Source of the DNA: Pseudomonadota bacterium
GTDB taxonomy: Bacteria > Pseudomonadota > Alphaproteobacteria > Rhizobiales > Beijerinckiaceae
NCBI GenBank assembly: GCA_023386115.1
Contig: JAEWKL010000326.1
Span: 1-10,538 of the forward strand
Direction of reading: 5' to 3'
Length of the DNA: 10,538 bases
In this document: piece by piece, positions 1 through 8,600 of the stretch
Layout of the letters: the number at the start of each line of letters is the position of its first letter
How positions within the stretch are numbered: the first letter of the stretch is position 1
Notes under the pieces: model-generated
Databases searched by the model: none
Seen by the model: only the letters and a program-made list of their open reading frames with translations
What the model was told of the DNA's origin: nothing
Translations under genes and position numbers: made by a program

Positions 1-1
1 G

Positions 2-610
2 CCGGTGCCGCTGCCGCGGCGGATGTGGGCCGGCGGCGAGATCGAGACGCTGGCGCCCTTGCGCGTCGGCGACCGGGTGGTGCGGCGCGAGACCGTGGCG
101 GACGTGGCAGTCAAGACCGGGCGTACCGGCACGCTCTGCTTCGTCACCGTGCGGCACGACTACCTCACCGAGCGGGGCCCGGCGATCCGCGACCGGCAGG
201 ACATCGTCTACCGCGAGGCGAGCCGGCCGGGCGACGCCGCGCCGCCGCCCAAGCCCGTGCCCGCCGAGGACGAGGCGGCGTGGTCGGTCGAGGCGAATTC
301 CGTGCTGCTGTTCCGCTACTCGGCCATGACCTTCAACGGCCACCGCTTCCACTACGACCACCCTTACGCCACACAAGTCGAGGGCTATGCCGGCCTCGTC
401 GTGCACGGGCCGATGCAGGCGAGCCTGCTCCTCAACCTCGCCGCCGCCCGCCTCGGCCGGGTGCCGGCGCGGTTCCGCTACCGCGGCGTCGCGCCGATGA
501 TCGCCGGATCGCGCTTCGCGATCGCGGGCCGGCGCGAGGCGGACGGGTTCCGCGGCTGGACGGCCATTGGCGGCGCGGTCCACATGGAGGCGGAAGCCAC
601 GGAGCGTTAG
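2..610 (+). CDS. MaoC/HTD2-like acyl-CoA hydratase (hot-dog fold), 5'-truncated by window edge
   Basis: Likely hydrates or dehydrates a CoA (or ACP) thioester in the cytoplasm; family members include HTD2-type 3-hydroxyacyl dehydratases and mesaconyl- or itaconyl-CoA hydratases. The frame is open at the left edge and reads PVPLPRRMWAGG, a family hallmark that normally lies some 70-80 residues into the protein. The GTG at 5 is therefore probably an internal valine and not the start. Counting from that GTG, the second hot-dog half carries the hydratase-2-like motif TFNGHRFHYD (residues 109-118), with His113 and His116. The Asp of the classical GDxNPxH motif is Asn111, as I recall for this subfamily. 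HGPMQ at 134-138 is a second conserved patch. The stop is TAG at 608-610. The DctP-type binding protein gene follows after 76 bases, possibly in the same transcript, which would suit organic-acid uptake and CoA metabolism. Family assignment is firm; the exact substrate cannot be read from the sequence. Confidence 0.8.
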   Translation, partial: PVPLPRRMWAGGEIETLAPLRVGDRVVRRETVADVAVKTGRTGTLCFVTVRHDYLTERGPAIRDRQDIVYREASRPGDAAPPPKPVPAEDEAAWSVEANSVLLFRYSAMTFNGHRFHYDHPYATQVEGYAGLVVHGPMQASLLLNLAAARLGRVPARFRYRGVAPMIAGSRFAIAGRREADGFRGWTAIGGAVHMEAEATER

Positions 611-675
611 GCGATCGGCGCATTGCGGCGGCGGGATCGAACTGTCAGGTTCGCGGCCGAACGAACAACGACAAC

Positions 676-680
676 GAGGA
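676..680 (+). promoter_or_regulatory. Ribosome binding site of the TRAP binding protein gene
   Basis: GAGGA lies six bases before the ATG at 687. It decides the start: an in-frame ATG at 567 would add 40 residues ahead of the signal peptide and would overlap the hydratase gene, whereas the ATG at 687 puts a basic n-region and hydrophobic core right at the N-terminus. Confidence 0.75.
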
Positions 681-686
681 AACGCC

Positions 687-1715
687 ATGCCGAATTCGTC
701 CCGCTCCGTCCGGGCGCTCACCCGCCGCGCCCTCGCGGCCGGCACCGCCCTGCTCCTCGTATCGGGCGCCGCCCTCGCCCAGGCGCCGATTGTGATCAAG
801 TTCAGCCACGTGGTCGCGCCCGACACGCCGAAGGGCCGCGGCGCCGACAAGTTCAAGGAGCTGGCGGAGAAGTACACGGCCGGCCGGGTGAAGGTGGAGG
901 TCTACCCGAACTCGCAGCTCTTCAAGGACAAGGAGGAGGTCGAGGCGCTACAGCTCGGCGCCGTGCAGATGCTGGCGCCGTCGCTGGCGAAGTTCGGGCC
1001 GCTCGGCGCCAAGGAGTTCGAGGTCTTCGACCTGCCCTACATCCTGCCCGACAAGGCGGCCTTGCGCCGGGTCACCGACGGGGCACTGGGCAAGCGCCTG
1101 TTCGACAAGCTCCAGTCGAAAGGCATCACCGGCCTTGCCTACTGGGACAACGGCTTCAAGGTAATGAGCGCCAACAAGCCGCTGCGGATGCCGGCCGACT
1201 TCCGCGGGCTGAAGATGCGGATCCAGTCCTCGAAGGTGCTGGAGGCGCAGTTCCGCGCGCTCGGCGCGATCCCGCAGGTGATGGCCTTCTCGGAGGTCTA
1301 CCAGGGCATGCAGACCGGCGTGGTCGACGGCTCGGAGAACACGCCCTCGAACATGTTCACCCAGAAGCATCACGAGGTGCAGAAGTACATCACCCTCTCC
1401 GATCACGGCTATATCGGCTACGCCGTCATCACCAACAAGAAGTTCTGGGACGGCCTGCCGGCGGATGTCCGCTCCGAGCTCGACAAGGCGATGAAGGAGG
1501 CGAGCGCCTACGCCAACGAGGTCGCCGGCAAGGACAATGCCGACGCGCTGGACGAGATGAAGAAGTCCGGCAAGACCACCTTCGTCACCCTGACCGCCGA
1601 GGAGAAGGCGGCCTGGAAGGCGGCGCTGGAGCCGGTCACCGCCGACATGGCCAAGCGGGTCGGCAAGGACGTGATCGAGGAGTTCCAGAAGGAGGCGAAG
1701 GGCGGGACGCAGTAG
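687..1715 (+). CDS. dctP: TRAP transporter solute-binding protein, DctP family
   Basis: Periplasmic binding protein (342 aa, normal for the family) that captures an organic acid, typically a C4-dicarboxylate or similar carboxylate, for a sodium-driven DctQM permease. Residues 1-33 form a Sec signal peptide: a basic stretch with RALTRRAL, a hydrophobic core ALLLVSGAAL, and a cleavage region ALAQA. The mature part starts PIVIKFSHVVAPDTPKGRG, the usual first strand and ligand loop. GLKMRIQSS (174-182) carries Arg178, the position that salt-bridges the substrate carboxylate in this family. VVDGSENTPSN (212-222) is the conserved hinge and ligand segment, followed by the HHEVQKYITLSDHGY block. The start is fixed by GAGGA six bases upstream and by the signal peptide. 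No dctQ or dctM follows: downstream is 0.9 kb of hairpin-rich non-coding DNA. The permease must be encoded left of the window or elsewhere. The ligand is not determinable here; the dctP symbol denotes family. Confidence 0.93.
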   Translation: MPNSSRSVRALTRRALAAGTALLLVSGAALAQAPIVIKFSHVVAPDTPKGRGADKFKELAEKYTAGRVKVEVYPNSQLFKDKEEVEALQLGAVQMLAPSLAKFGPLGAKEFEVFDLPYILPDKAALRRVTDGALGKRLFDKLQSKGITGLAYWDNGFKVMSANKPLRMPADFRGLKMRIQSSKVLEAQFRALGAIPQVMAFSEVYQGMQTGVVDGSENTPSNMFTQKHHEVQKYITLSDHGYIGYAVITNKKFWDGLPADVRSELDKAMKEASAYANEVAGKDNADALDEMKKSGKTTFVTLTAEEKAAWKAALEPVTADMAKRVGKDVIEEFQKEAKGGTQ

Positions 1716-1790
1716 AGCGATCCTTGCTCACGGCCGAAATCCACCGGTCGGGATAGCGTCCCCCATGCCTCCGAGACCAGTGATACCGCC

Positions 1791-1820
1791 GCGCCTTCGA
1801 ACGGACCGGTCCGAAGGCGC
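1791..1820. terminator. Possible transcript-end hairpin after the TRAP binding protein gene
   Basis: GCGCCTTCG (1791-1799) pairs perfectly with CGAAGGCGC (1812-1820). The loop contains the self-complementary GGACCGGTCC. It begins 75 bases after the stop codon. There is no T-run after it, so it is not a canonical intrinsic terminator. It could protect the 3' end or stop transcription with Rho; it could equally be part of the repeat cluster that follows. Confidence 0.35.
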
Positions 1821-1833
1821 CGCCTCAGCGTCT

Positions 1834-1900
1834 CTCACGAAACTCCCGGTCTCTGTCGCCGCTCGCTGTGGCGGCGTCAGCGCAGCGGGAGGTTCGTGAG
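1834..1900. repeat. Long inverted repeat with nested hairpin
   Basis: The left arm 1834-1848 (starting CTCACGAA) pairs with the right arm 1886-1900 (ending TTCGTGAG) over 15 positions with one mismatch. The 37-base interior contains a second perfect stem, CGCCGC with GCGGCG, around 1857-1877. The symmetric arrangement could extrude as a cruciform or fold on either strand. No coding function is associated with it. Confidence 0.6.
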
Positions 1901-1930
1901 GTGCACTCAGCCCGAACGGCCGTCGGCGCT

Positions 1931-1966
1931 GATGCGCCGGACACCGGCGCATCGACGTGTCGATGC
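1931..1966. repeat. Two overlapping, mutually exclusive hairpins
   Basis: GATGCGCCGG (1931-1940) pairs perfectly with CCGGCGCATC (1944-1953) around an ACA loop. GCATCGAC (1949-1956) pairs perfectly with GTCGATGC (1959-1966) around a two-base GT; in RNA the closing pair would open to give a four-base loop. GCATC at 1949-1953 is used by both, so only one can form at a time. This geometry is used in attenuators but also arises in palindromic repeat families. The distance of about 670 bases to the next start codon argues against a simple attenuator. Confidence 0.55.
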
Positions 1967-2079
1967 CACGGCGCGAGGGTATAGGACTCCTCCGGGACCC
2001 CCCTCACCCATGCGGCGAACCTGCGGCTCGCTGCTTGCCGAACCCTCTGAAGGAGGGGTGGGATCGACGATCTCCAGGC

Positions 2080-2164
2080 CCTCTCTCCGCGACGAAGTCG
2101 GGCCTGCCCGACTCCGTTCCTCGCTTGCAGATCCCGGGCAGGCCCGGGATCTGTCGGGGAGAGG
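2080..2164. repeat. REP-like branched palindromic element
   Basis: An outer stem of nine pairs (2080-2088 with 2156-2164, CCTCTC with GAGAGG plus three more including one G-U) encloses two perfect hairpins: GTCGGGC-CT-GCCCGAC (2097-2112) and a 12-bp arm pair with a two-base spacer (2128-2153, CAGATCCCGGGC then its complement). A cloverleaf-like outline with no coding content is typical of small dispersed palindromic elements between genes of high-GC alphaproteobacteria. That it is dispersed in this genome is inference, since only one copy is visible. Confidence 0.55.
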
Positions 2165-2453
2165 AGGATCTCGCGCCAATGTCGTTCACGCCATGTCTGC
2201 TGACGGCCCTGCGCCGTCCCAGGCTCCGCGGAGCGTCCCCAGACGGGCGCCGAGGCATCGAGACTCGCCTCATCGAGCGGATCATCCCATCATTGCAGTT
2301 GATCCCGTGCCGGTATTTCGCCGGGAAACAATCTCCTTGTTGCGATCGCCGCATGGGCGAAACGCACTCGATCGCGCGGCCAAGGAAGTCTGTGCCCACC
2401 GTCGCAGCAACCTTCACAGCACTGTCGCAAAACGCCCATACAGAGCAAACACA

Positions 2454-2502
2454 GTCCGACACATGCTGTAACAAGGCAGGTTCGTCCTTCCCGGTCCGAC
2501 AC
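2454..2502. repeat. Direct repeat GTCCGACAC, two copies 40 bases apart
   Basis: GTCCGACAC occurs at 2454-2462 and again at 2494-2502. The 40-base offset is close to four helical turns, so both copies would face the same side of the DNA. They lie 136-184 bases before the start of the giant gene and could be regulator sites. A nine-base repeat can arise by chance, so this is tentative. Confidence 0.25.
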
Positions 2503-2583
2503 GTCGATTGATCGCAGGCGAGCCCTGGGCCGCCGCGCGTCTTCCTGACCTCCTCAAGACCTAACAGCCTCGCGCTGAAGGGT

Positions 2584-2627
2584 GGCGCGCGTCTCCGCGC
2601 CGCCGCCGCTCCCGCGCGCCCGGAGAC
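2584..2627 (+). promoter_or_regulatory. Leader with interleaved stems covering the likely ribosome binding site
   Basis: GGCGCGCG (2584-2591) is complementary to CGCGCGCC (2613-2620), and GTCTCCG (2591-2597) is complementary to CGGAGAC (2621-2627). The order A-B-A'-B' is that of an H-type pseudoknot; the two stems share one base, so they compete or form together with a slight trim. The second stem hides GGAG (2622-2625), the best Shine-Dalgarno candidate, which is 12 bases before the ATG; a weaker GGAA is at 2631-2634. Translation could thus depend on RNA folding. Such GC-rich runs also pair by chance. Confidence 0.35.
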
Positions 2628-2637
2628 ACTGGAACCC

Positions 2638-5600
2638 ATGGCCACGACGCTTGCCGCCGGCGACATCGCCATCGTCGGTTACGACGCCACCAACCCGGAC
2701 GACTTCGCCTTCGTGGTGCTGCGGGACGTCGAGGCCGGCACGGCCATCACCTTCACCGACAACGGCTGGAACTCCAGCACCAGCGCCTTCCGCACCGGCG
2801 AGGGCGCCTACACCTACACGGCGTCGACGGCGCTCGCCGCCGGCACGGTGATCCACCCGACCACCGACAGCAATGCAGGCGGCACCAACTCCCCCGTCTT
2901 CACGGCGCAGAACTTCGCGCTGAACGCCTCGGGCGACCAGATCCTGGCCTATCAAGGCGCGGCGACGAGCCCGACCTTTCTGTACGCGATCAATTTCGCG
3001 GATGGCGGCACGACCTTTGCCCCGAATGCCACCAATGCCAGCACTTCGGCCCTGCCGCCGGGCCTGACCCTCGGCCAGAGCGCGGTCGCCCTGCCCTCCA
3101 CCAACGGCCGCTACGCCGGCCCGACCTCGGGCACCCGCGACCAGATCCTGGCGGCGGTCGGCACTTCCTCGTCCTGGACCCAGAACGCCACCACCCGGGT
3201 CGGCGCCGGCAGCTACGGCGCCTTCACGGTGACCTCCGCGCAAGCCCTGCCGGCCCTGTCGATCGACGACGTCCAGACGGCCGAGGGCGATGCGGGCGTG
3301 AAGCAGCTCACCTTCACGGTGTCCTTGAGCGCCCCGGCGCCCGCCGGCGGCGTCACCTTCGACATCGCCACCGCGGATGGCAGCGCGACGTCCGGCAGCG
3401 ACTACACCGCCCGCAGCCTCACCCGGCAGACCATCGCGGCGGGCCAGACCAGCGCCACCTTCGCGGTCGACATCGCCGGCGACACGGTGGTGGAGGCACC
3501 TGAGACCTTCACGGTGAGCGTCGCGAACGTCTCGGGCGCCACGGTGGCGAAGGGCCAGGGCACCGGGACCATCCTCGACGACGATGGCGGCACCCGGATC
3601 AACGGCACGGCGATCTTCGACGCCGCACCGTCGCTCCAGGGCGTCTCCGGCGCGACCGCCACGACCCCGCCGACCGCCACCAACGCGCTCCAGCTCGTGC
3701 GCCTCGGCGCCTACGCCACCACCAACGATCCGGCGACGCAAGCGGCGCCGAACGCCGAGGTGGTCGCCTACGATTCCTCGACCAGCCGGCTCTACGTCCA
3801 GAACACGAACGAGAACCGGATCGAGATCGTCGCCCTCGACGCCGCCGGCGCGCTTCGCAAGACCGGCGAGATCCTGCTCTCGGGCCTCGAGCAATACGGC
3901 GCGGTGAACTCGGTCGCGGTCTTCAACGGCCTCGTGGCGGTGGCCTACGCCAACGCGACCGGCGACGCGCCGGGCCGCGTCGCCCTGTTCAACGCCGACG
4001 GCACGCTGCTGCGCGCGCTCGCCGTCGGCGTCGGCCCCGACCAGCTGGTGTTCAACCGCGACGGCACCCGCCTCCTCGTCGCCAACGAGGGAGAACAGGC
4101 GAGCCAGAACAGCAACCCGGTCGGCGGCGTCTCGATCATCGACGTTTCGGGCGGCGCGGCGAGCGCCTCGGTCGTCGCGACGGTCGGGTTCGAGGGGCTG
4201 AACGGCGCCGAGGCGACGCTGCGCGCCCGCGGCCTCGCGATCACGCCTGGCAACACCGCCGCGGCCGATATCGAGCCCGAATACATCGCGATCTCGCCCG
4301 ACAACCGCTTCGCCTACGTCACCCTGCAGGAGGTGAACGGCGTCGCGGTGATCGATCTCGCCAATCCGGGCACGGCGCCGATCGCGATCCAGCCGCTCGG
4401 CGCGGTCAACCACGCGCTTCCCGGCAACGAGTTCGACGCCTCCGACCGCGACGGGCCGAATGGCGGCCCCGCGATCCGGATCGCCGCGACGCCGGCCGGG
4501 ACCCCGATCTACGGCCTGCTCCAGCCCGACAGCATCGCCTCGTTCACCACCGGCGGAGCGACCTACTTCGTCACCGCGAACGAGGGCGACCAGCGGGTCG
4601 TCGGCGGCGCCGACGATACCGGCGACGTCGCGCGCTTGAGCGCGGTGCCGAACAGCCGCCTGACGCCCGCGCTGCAGGCGCTCAAGTCCGACCCGGCCTA
4701 TGCCCGCCTCAACGTGCTGCTGCGCAGCGGCGACACCGACAATGACGGGGTCATCGACCAGCTCAACACGCTCGGCGGCCGCGGCATCTCGATCTTCCGC
4801 CAGAACCAGGACGGCACGATCACCAAGGTGCGCGAGACCGGCGGCGAGTTTGAAAAGATCTTCGCCCAGATCGCGCCGGAGCGCTTCAACAACGACCAGA
4901 CCGTCGCCAACACGCCGGACGACCGCTCCGACAACAAGGGACCGGAGCCCGAGGGCATCACGGTCGGCACCGTCAACGGCCGGATCTACGCGTTCGTCGG
5001 CCTGGAGCGCCAGAGCGGCATCCTGGTCTACGACGTCACCGACCCGGCGAATGCCAGTTACGTCTCCTACGTCCCGCCGCTCGCCGGCTCGCCCGCGGAT
5101 CTCGGCCCGGAGGTGCTGACCTTCATCCCCGCCGACCGCAACCCGACCGGCACCAACCTGGTGGTCTCGGCCAACGAGGTGGCGAATGGCGGCGCCACGC
5201 TCTACGCCGCCTTAGTCCAGGGCGCGACGCAGGAGATCTCCTTCGCGGCCGATTCGCTGAGCGTCAGCCGGGCCGAAGGCGACGGCGGCACTGCGACCTT
5301 CAGCTTCACGGTGCAGCGCACGAACGGCACCCTCGGGGCGGTCAGCTTCACCGCCGAGCTCACCGGCAGCGGTGCGAGCCCGGCGAACGCCGCCGACTTC
5401 GCCGGATCCCCTGCCCTCCCGCTGACGATCACCGGCACGATCCCGGCGGGCTCCACCGCGACGGTGGTCAGCGTCGCCGTGCAGGGCGACGCGACGCCGG
5501 AACCGAACGAGACCTTCGCGCTCACCTTACGCGGCGCCACGTCGAGCCAGCCCGGCATCACCGCTGCGGTGGCTGCCGGCAACGCCGCGGCGACCGGCAC

Positions 5601-8600
5601 CATCGTCAACGACGATGTCACCCTGATCTCGGCCGTGCAGGGCACCGGCAGCGCCAGCCCGCTCGTCGGCCAGACCGTCACGGTCGAGGCGATCGTGGTC
5701 GGCGACTTCCAGAACGGCGACGGCGACGCCAGGCGCAATCTCGGCGGCTTCTATCTCCAGGAGGAGACGGCCGACCAGGACGCGAACCCGCTGACCTCGG
5801 AGGGCCTGTTCGTCTACGAGGGCACCGGCAACCGCCTCGTCGACGTCAACGAGGGCGACCGGGTCCGGGTGACCGGCACGGTCACCGAGTTCAACGGCGA
5901 GACGCAGCTCACGGTCGATGCCGCCTCCGGCATCCAGGTTGTCCAGGCCGGCGCCCTCTCGGCGGCCGAGGTGAAGGCCCAAGCGGTCGACGTGACCCTG
6001 CCGGCCTCCGGCACGGTCGGCAGCGGCACCACCGCGCAACCGGACCTCGAGCGCTACGAGGGGATGCTGGTCCGCTTCCCCCAGACCCTGACGATCTCCG
6101 AGCAATTCAACCTCGACCGCTTCAACGAGATCCGCCTCGCGGCGGGCGGGCGCCCTGAGACCTTCACCAACGCGTTCGAGCCGAACACGGCCGATTACGC
6201 CGCCTACCTCGCCCAAACCGCCGCGCGCTCGATCACCTACGACGACGGGCTGAACGCGCAGAACCTGCCGATCGAGACCCTCGACGGCTTCGGCCCGACC
6301 TACTCCACCGCCACCGCGCCGCGGATGGGCGACACGGTGACCGGGCTCACCGGCACGCTCGGCTACGGGCCGAGCGGCGCCTTCCGGGTGCGGGCGATCA
6401 ACGACGGCGACACCGGCTTCGCGAAGGCCAACCCGCGCCCGAGCGCGCCGGACGCGGTCGGCGGCACGCTCACCGTCGGCAGCCTCAACGTCCTCAACTA
6501 CTTTACCACCCTGAACGCCTCGTCGAGTTCGCTCACCGCGATCGGCCAGGCGCCGCGGGGCGCCAATACGAGCGAGGAACTGGCGCGCCAGACCGAGAAG
6601 CTCGTCACCACCCTCATCGGCACCGGGGCCGACGTGCTCGGCCTCACCGAGCTCGAGAACCAGTTCCAGCCCGGCAACCCGGGCAACGCCCTCGAATATC
6701 TCGTCGGCCAGCTCAACGCCCGGGCCGGCACCGGCACCTACGCCTACGTCAATCCCGGGAGCCAGCTCGACCGGGGCCAGTTCCTCGGCGGCGACGCCAT
6801 CGCGGTCGGCTTCATCTACAAGCCGAGCAAGGTCAGCGTCGCGCTCAACACCACGATCGAGACGCTCGACGACGCGGACGTGGCGCGGATCGACCCCGCC
6901 CTCCTGCAGCAGAGCACGACCGGCCATCTCTTCAACGGGGTGAATACCAGCCGCGCCTCCCTGGCGGTGACCTTCCGGGAGAACGCCAATGGTGAGGACT
7001 TCACGGCGGTCATCAACCACCTGAAGTCGAAGAGCGGCACCGGCACCGGGGCCGATTCCGACCAGGGCGACGGCCAGGGCAACTGGCAGCAGCAGCGCGA
7101 GCTTGCCGCCAAGGCGTTGACCGAGTGGGTGGCGACGAAGCCGACCGGCACGGCGGATTCCGACGTGATCCTGCTCGGCGACTTCAACGCCTACCTCAAG
7201 GAGGATGCCCTCGACACGATCAAGGCCGGAGGCTTCACCAACCTCGCCGAGGACCGCCTCGCCGATCCGTATTCCTACGTCTTCGACGGGGCCTACGGCG
7301 CCCTCGACCACGCCTTCGCCACCAACAGCCTGAGCGGCCAGGTCACCGGCGTGACCGAGTGGCACGTCAATGCCGACGAGGCGGACGCGATCGACTACAA
7401 CCTCGATTTCAACCGGCCGGCCTCGTACTTCGACGGCCAGGTCGCGGCGCGCGAATCCGACCACGACCCGATCCTGGTCGGGCTCAAGCTCGACCAGACC
7501 GCCCCGACGCTCGTCTCCGCGACCCCGGCCGACAACGCCACCGGAGTCTCGCCCGGAGCCAGCATCGTCCTGCGCTTCAGCGAGGCGGTGAAGGCCGGCA
7601 CCGGTGCGATCACGATCACCGACGGGGCGGGCGACACCCGCACGATCGCGGTCGCCGACACCGCGCAGATCACCGTCTCCGGCGACACGGTGACGATCGA
7701 CCCGAGCGCCGACCTCAAGGCGGCGACCGCCTACGACGTCGTCGTGCCGAAGGGCGCGATCACCGACGCCGCCGGAAACGCCTTCGCGGGACTCGCGCAG
7801 GACCAGCTCGACTTCACCACCCAGCAGGCTGCCCCGATGACCTACACGCTCCAGATCCTGCACGCCTCCGATTGGGAGGCCGGCCTCCTGGCGACCCAGC
7901 GCGCGCCGAACTTCGCGGCGATCGTCGACAAGCTCGAGGACTCGACCCCGAACTCGATCACCCTCTCGACCGGCGACGGCTGGATCCCGAGCCCGTTCTT
8001 CATCGCCGGTGCCGATCCGCAGCTGAACGCCACCTATAACGGCGTCTACAACCAGTATTACGGGCTGTCGGGCGCCAATGCCTACAGCCGGCTCGCCGCC
8101 TCGCCGGGCCGGGCCGACATCACGATCCAGAACATCATCGGCGTCCAGGCGGCGGTGTTCGGCAACCACGAGTTCGATTCGGGCCCGAACGAGGTCGCCA
8201 ACATCATCGGGGCCAATCTCGGCTCGGCTCCGGGCGCGGCCGACGACACCTGGGTCGGGGCGCAGTTCCCCTACCTCTCGACGAACCTGAATTTTTCGCG
8301 GGAATCGGCCCTGTCGGGGCTCGTCCATGCTGACGGCGACAACGCCACCTTCGCCCAGACCGGCCCGACCTCGACCCAGACCGGCACCGGCGCCGACAAG
8401 ATCGCCAAGTCGACGATCATCACCGAGAACGGCGAGAAGATCGCCTTCATCGGCGCCACCACTCAGGTCGAGCCGCTGCTGACCACGCTCGGCAACGTCA
8501 CCCTCGACGGATTCACCGGCCGCGACGAGATCGCGCTGCTCGCCCAGCAGATCAACGCCGAGGTCGACCGGGTGCTCGCGGCCAACCCGGGCCTCAACAA

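Larger units (their letters stand above)
1716..2637. other. Long intergenic region, hairpin-rich, no convincing gene
   Basis: About 920 bases separate the TRAP binding protein gene from the giant gene. Open frames here on both strands (for example 1896-2471 and 1957-2511 on +, 2004-2672 on -) are Arg/Pro/Ser-rich, overlap each other, show no recognisable domain and run through inverted repeats, so I do not call them. Positions 1790-1970 hold a cluster of strong hairpins and 2080-2164 a REP-like branched element, all listed separately. From about 2281 to 2515 the sequence becomes visibly less GC-rich, and this is the most plausible place for the promoter of the giant gene. TTCACA at 2413-2418 with CATACA at 2437-2442 (18-base spacing) is the best sigma-70-like pair I see, but the match is weak. 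Confidence 0.6.

Noticed and set aside
567..686. Upstream in-frame ATG at 567 as start of the TRAP binding protein
   Set aside because: It would overlap the hydratase gene by 44 bases and place 40 extra polar residues before the signal peptide; the ATG at 687 has a well-placed GAGGA.
1791..2164. CRISPR array
   Set aside because: The repeats here are different inverted repeats at irregular spacing; no direct repeat recurs with regular spacers, and no cas genes are present.
1896..2511. Overlapping + strand frames of 191 and 184 codons in the intergenic region
   Set aside because: They are Arg/Pro/Ser-rich, run through palindromic repeats, lack convincing ribosome binding sites and show no family motif.
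1716..2637. tRNA, insertion sequence or transposase remnant
   Set aside because: I found no cloverleaf with anticodon features, no CCA end, no transposase motif in any frame and no terminal inverted repeats with flanking target duplications.
2004..2672. 222-codon - strand frame in the intergenic region
   Set aside because: It overlaps the start of the giant gene, crosses the REP-like element and has an Arg/Ser/Gly-rich sequence without domains. It looks like a translated repeat and not a gene.
2554..4413. Open frame of 619 codons on the - strand
   Set aside because: Same antisense artefact over the N-terminal part of the giant gene; the product is Arg/Gly/Ala/Val-biased with no recognisable motif.
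7125..8039. Open frame of 304 codons on the + strand inside the giant gene
   Set aside because: Out-of-frame shadow that is Arg/Pro-rich; the overlapping frame carries nuclease, Ig-like and metallophosphatase motifs.
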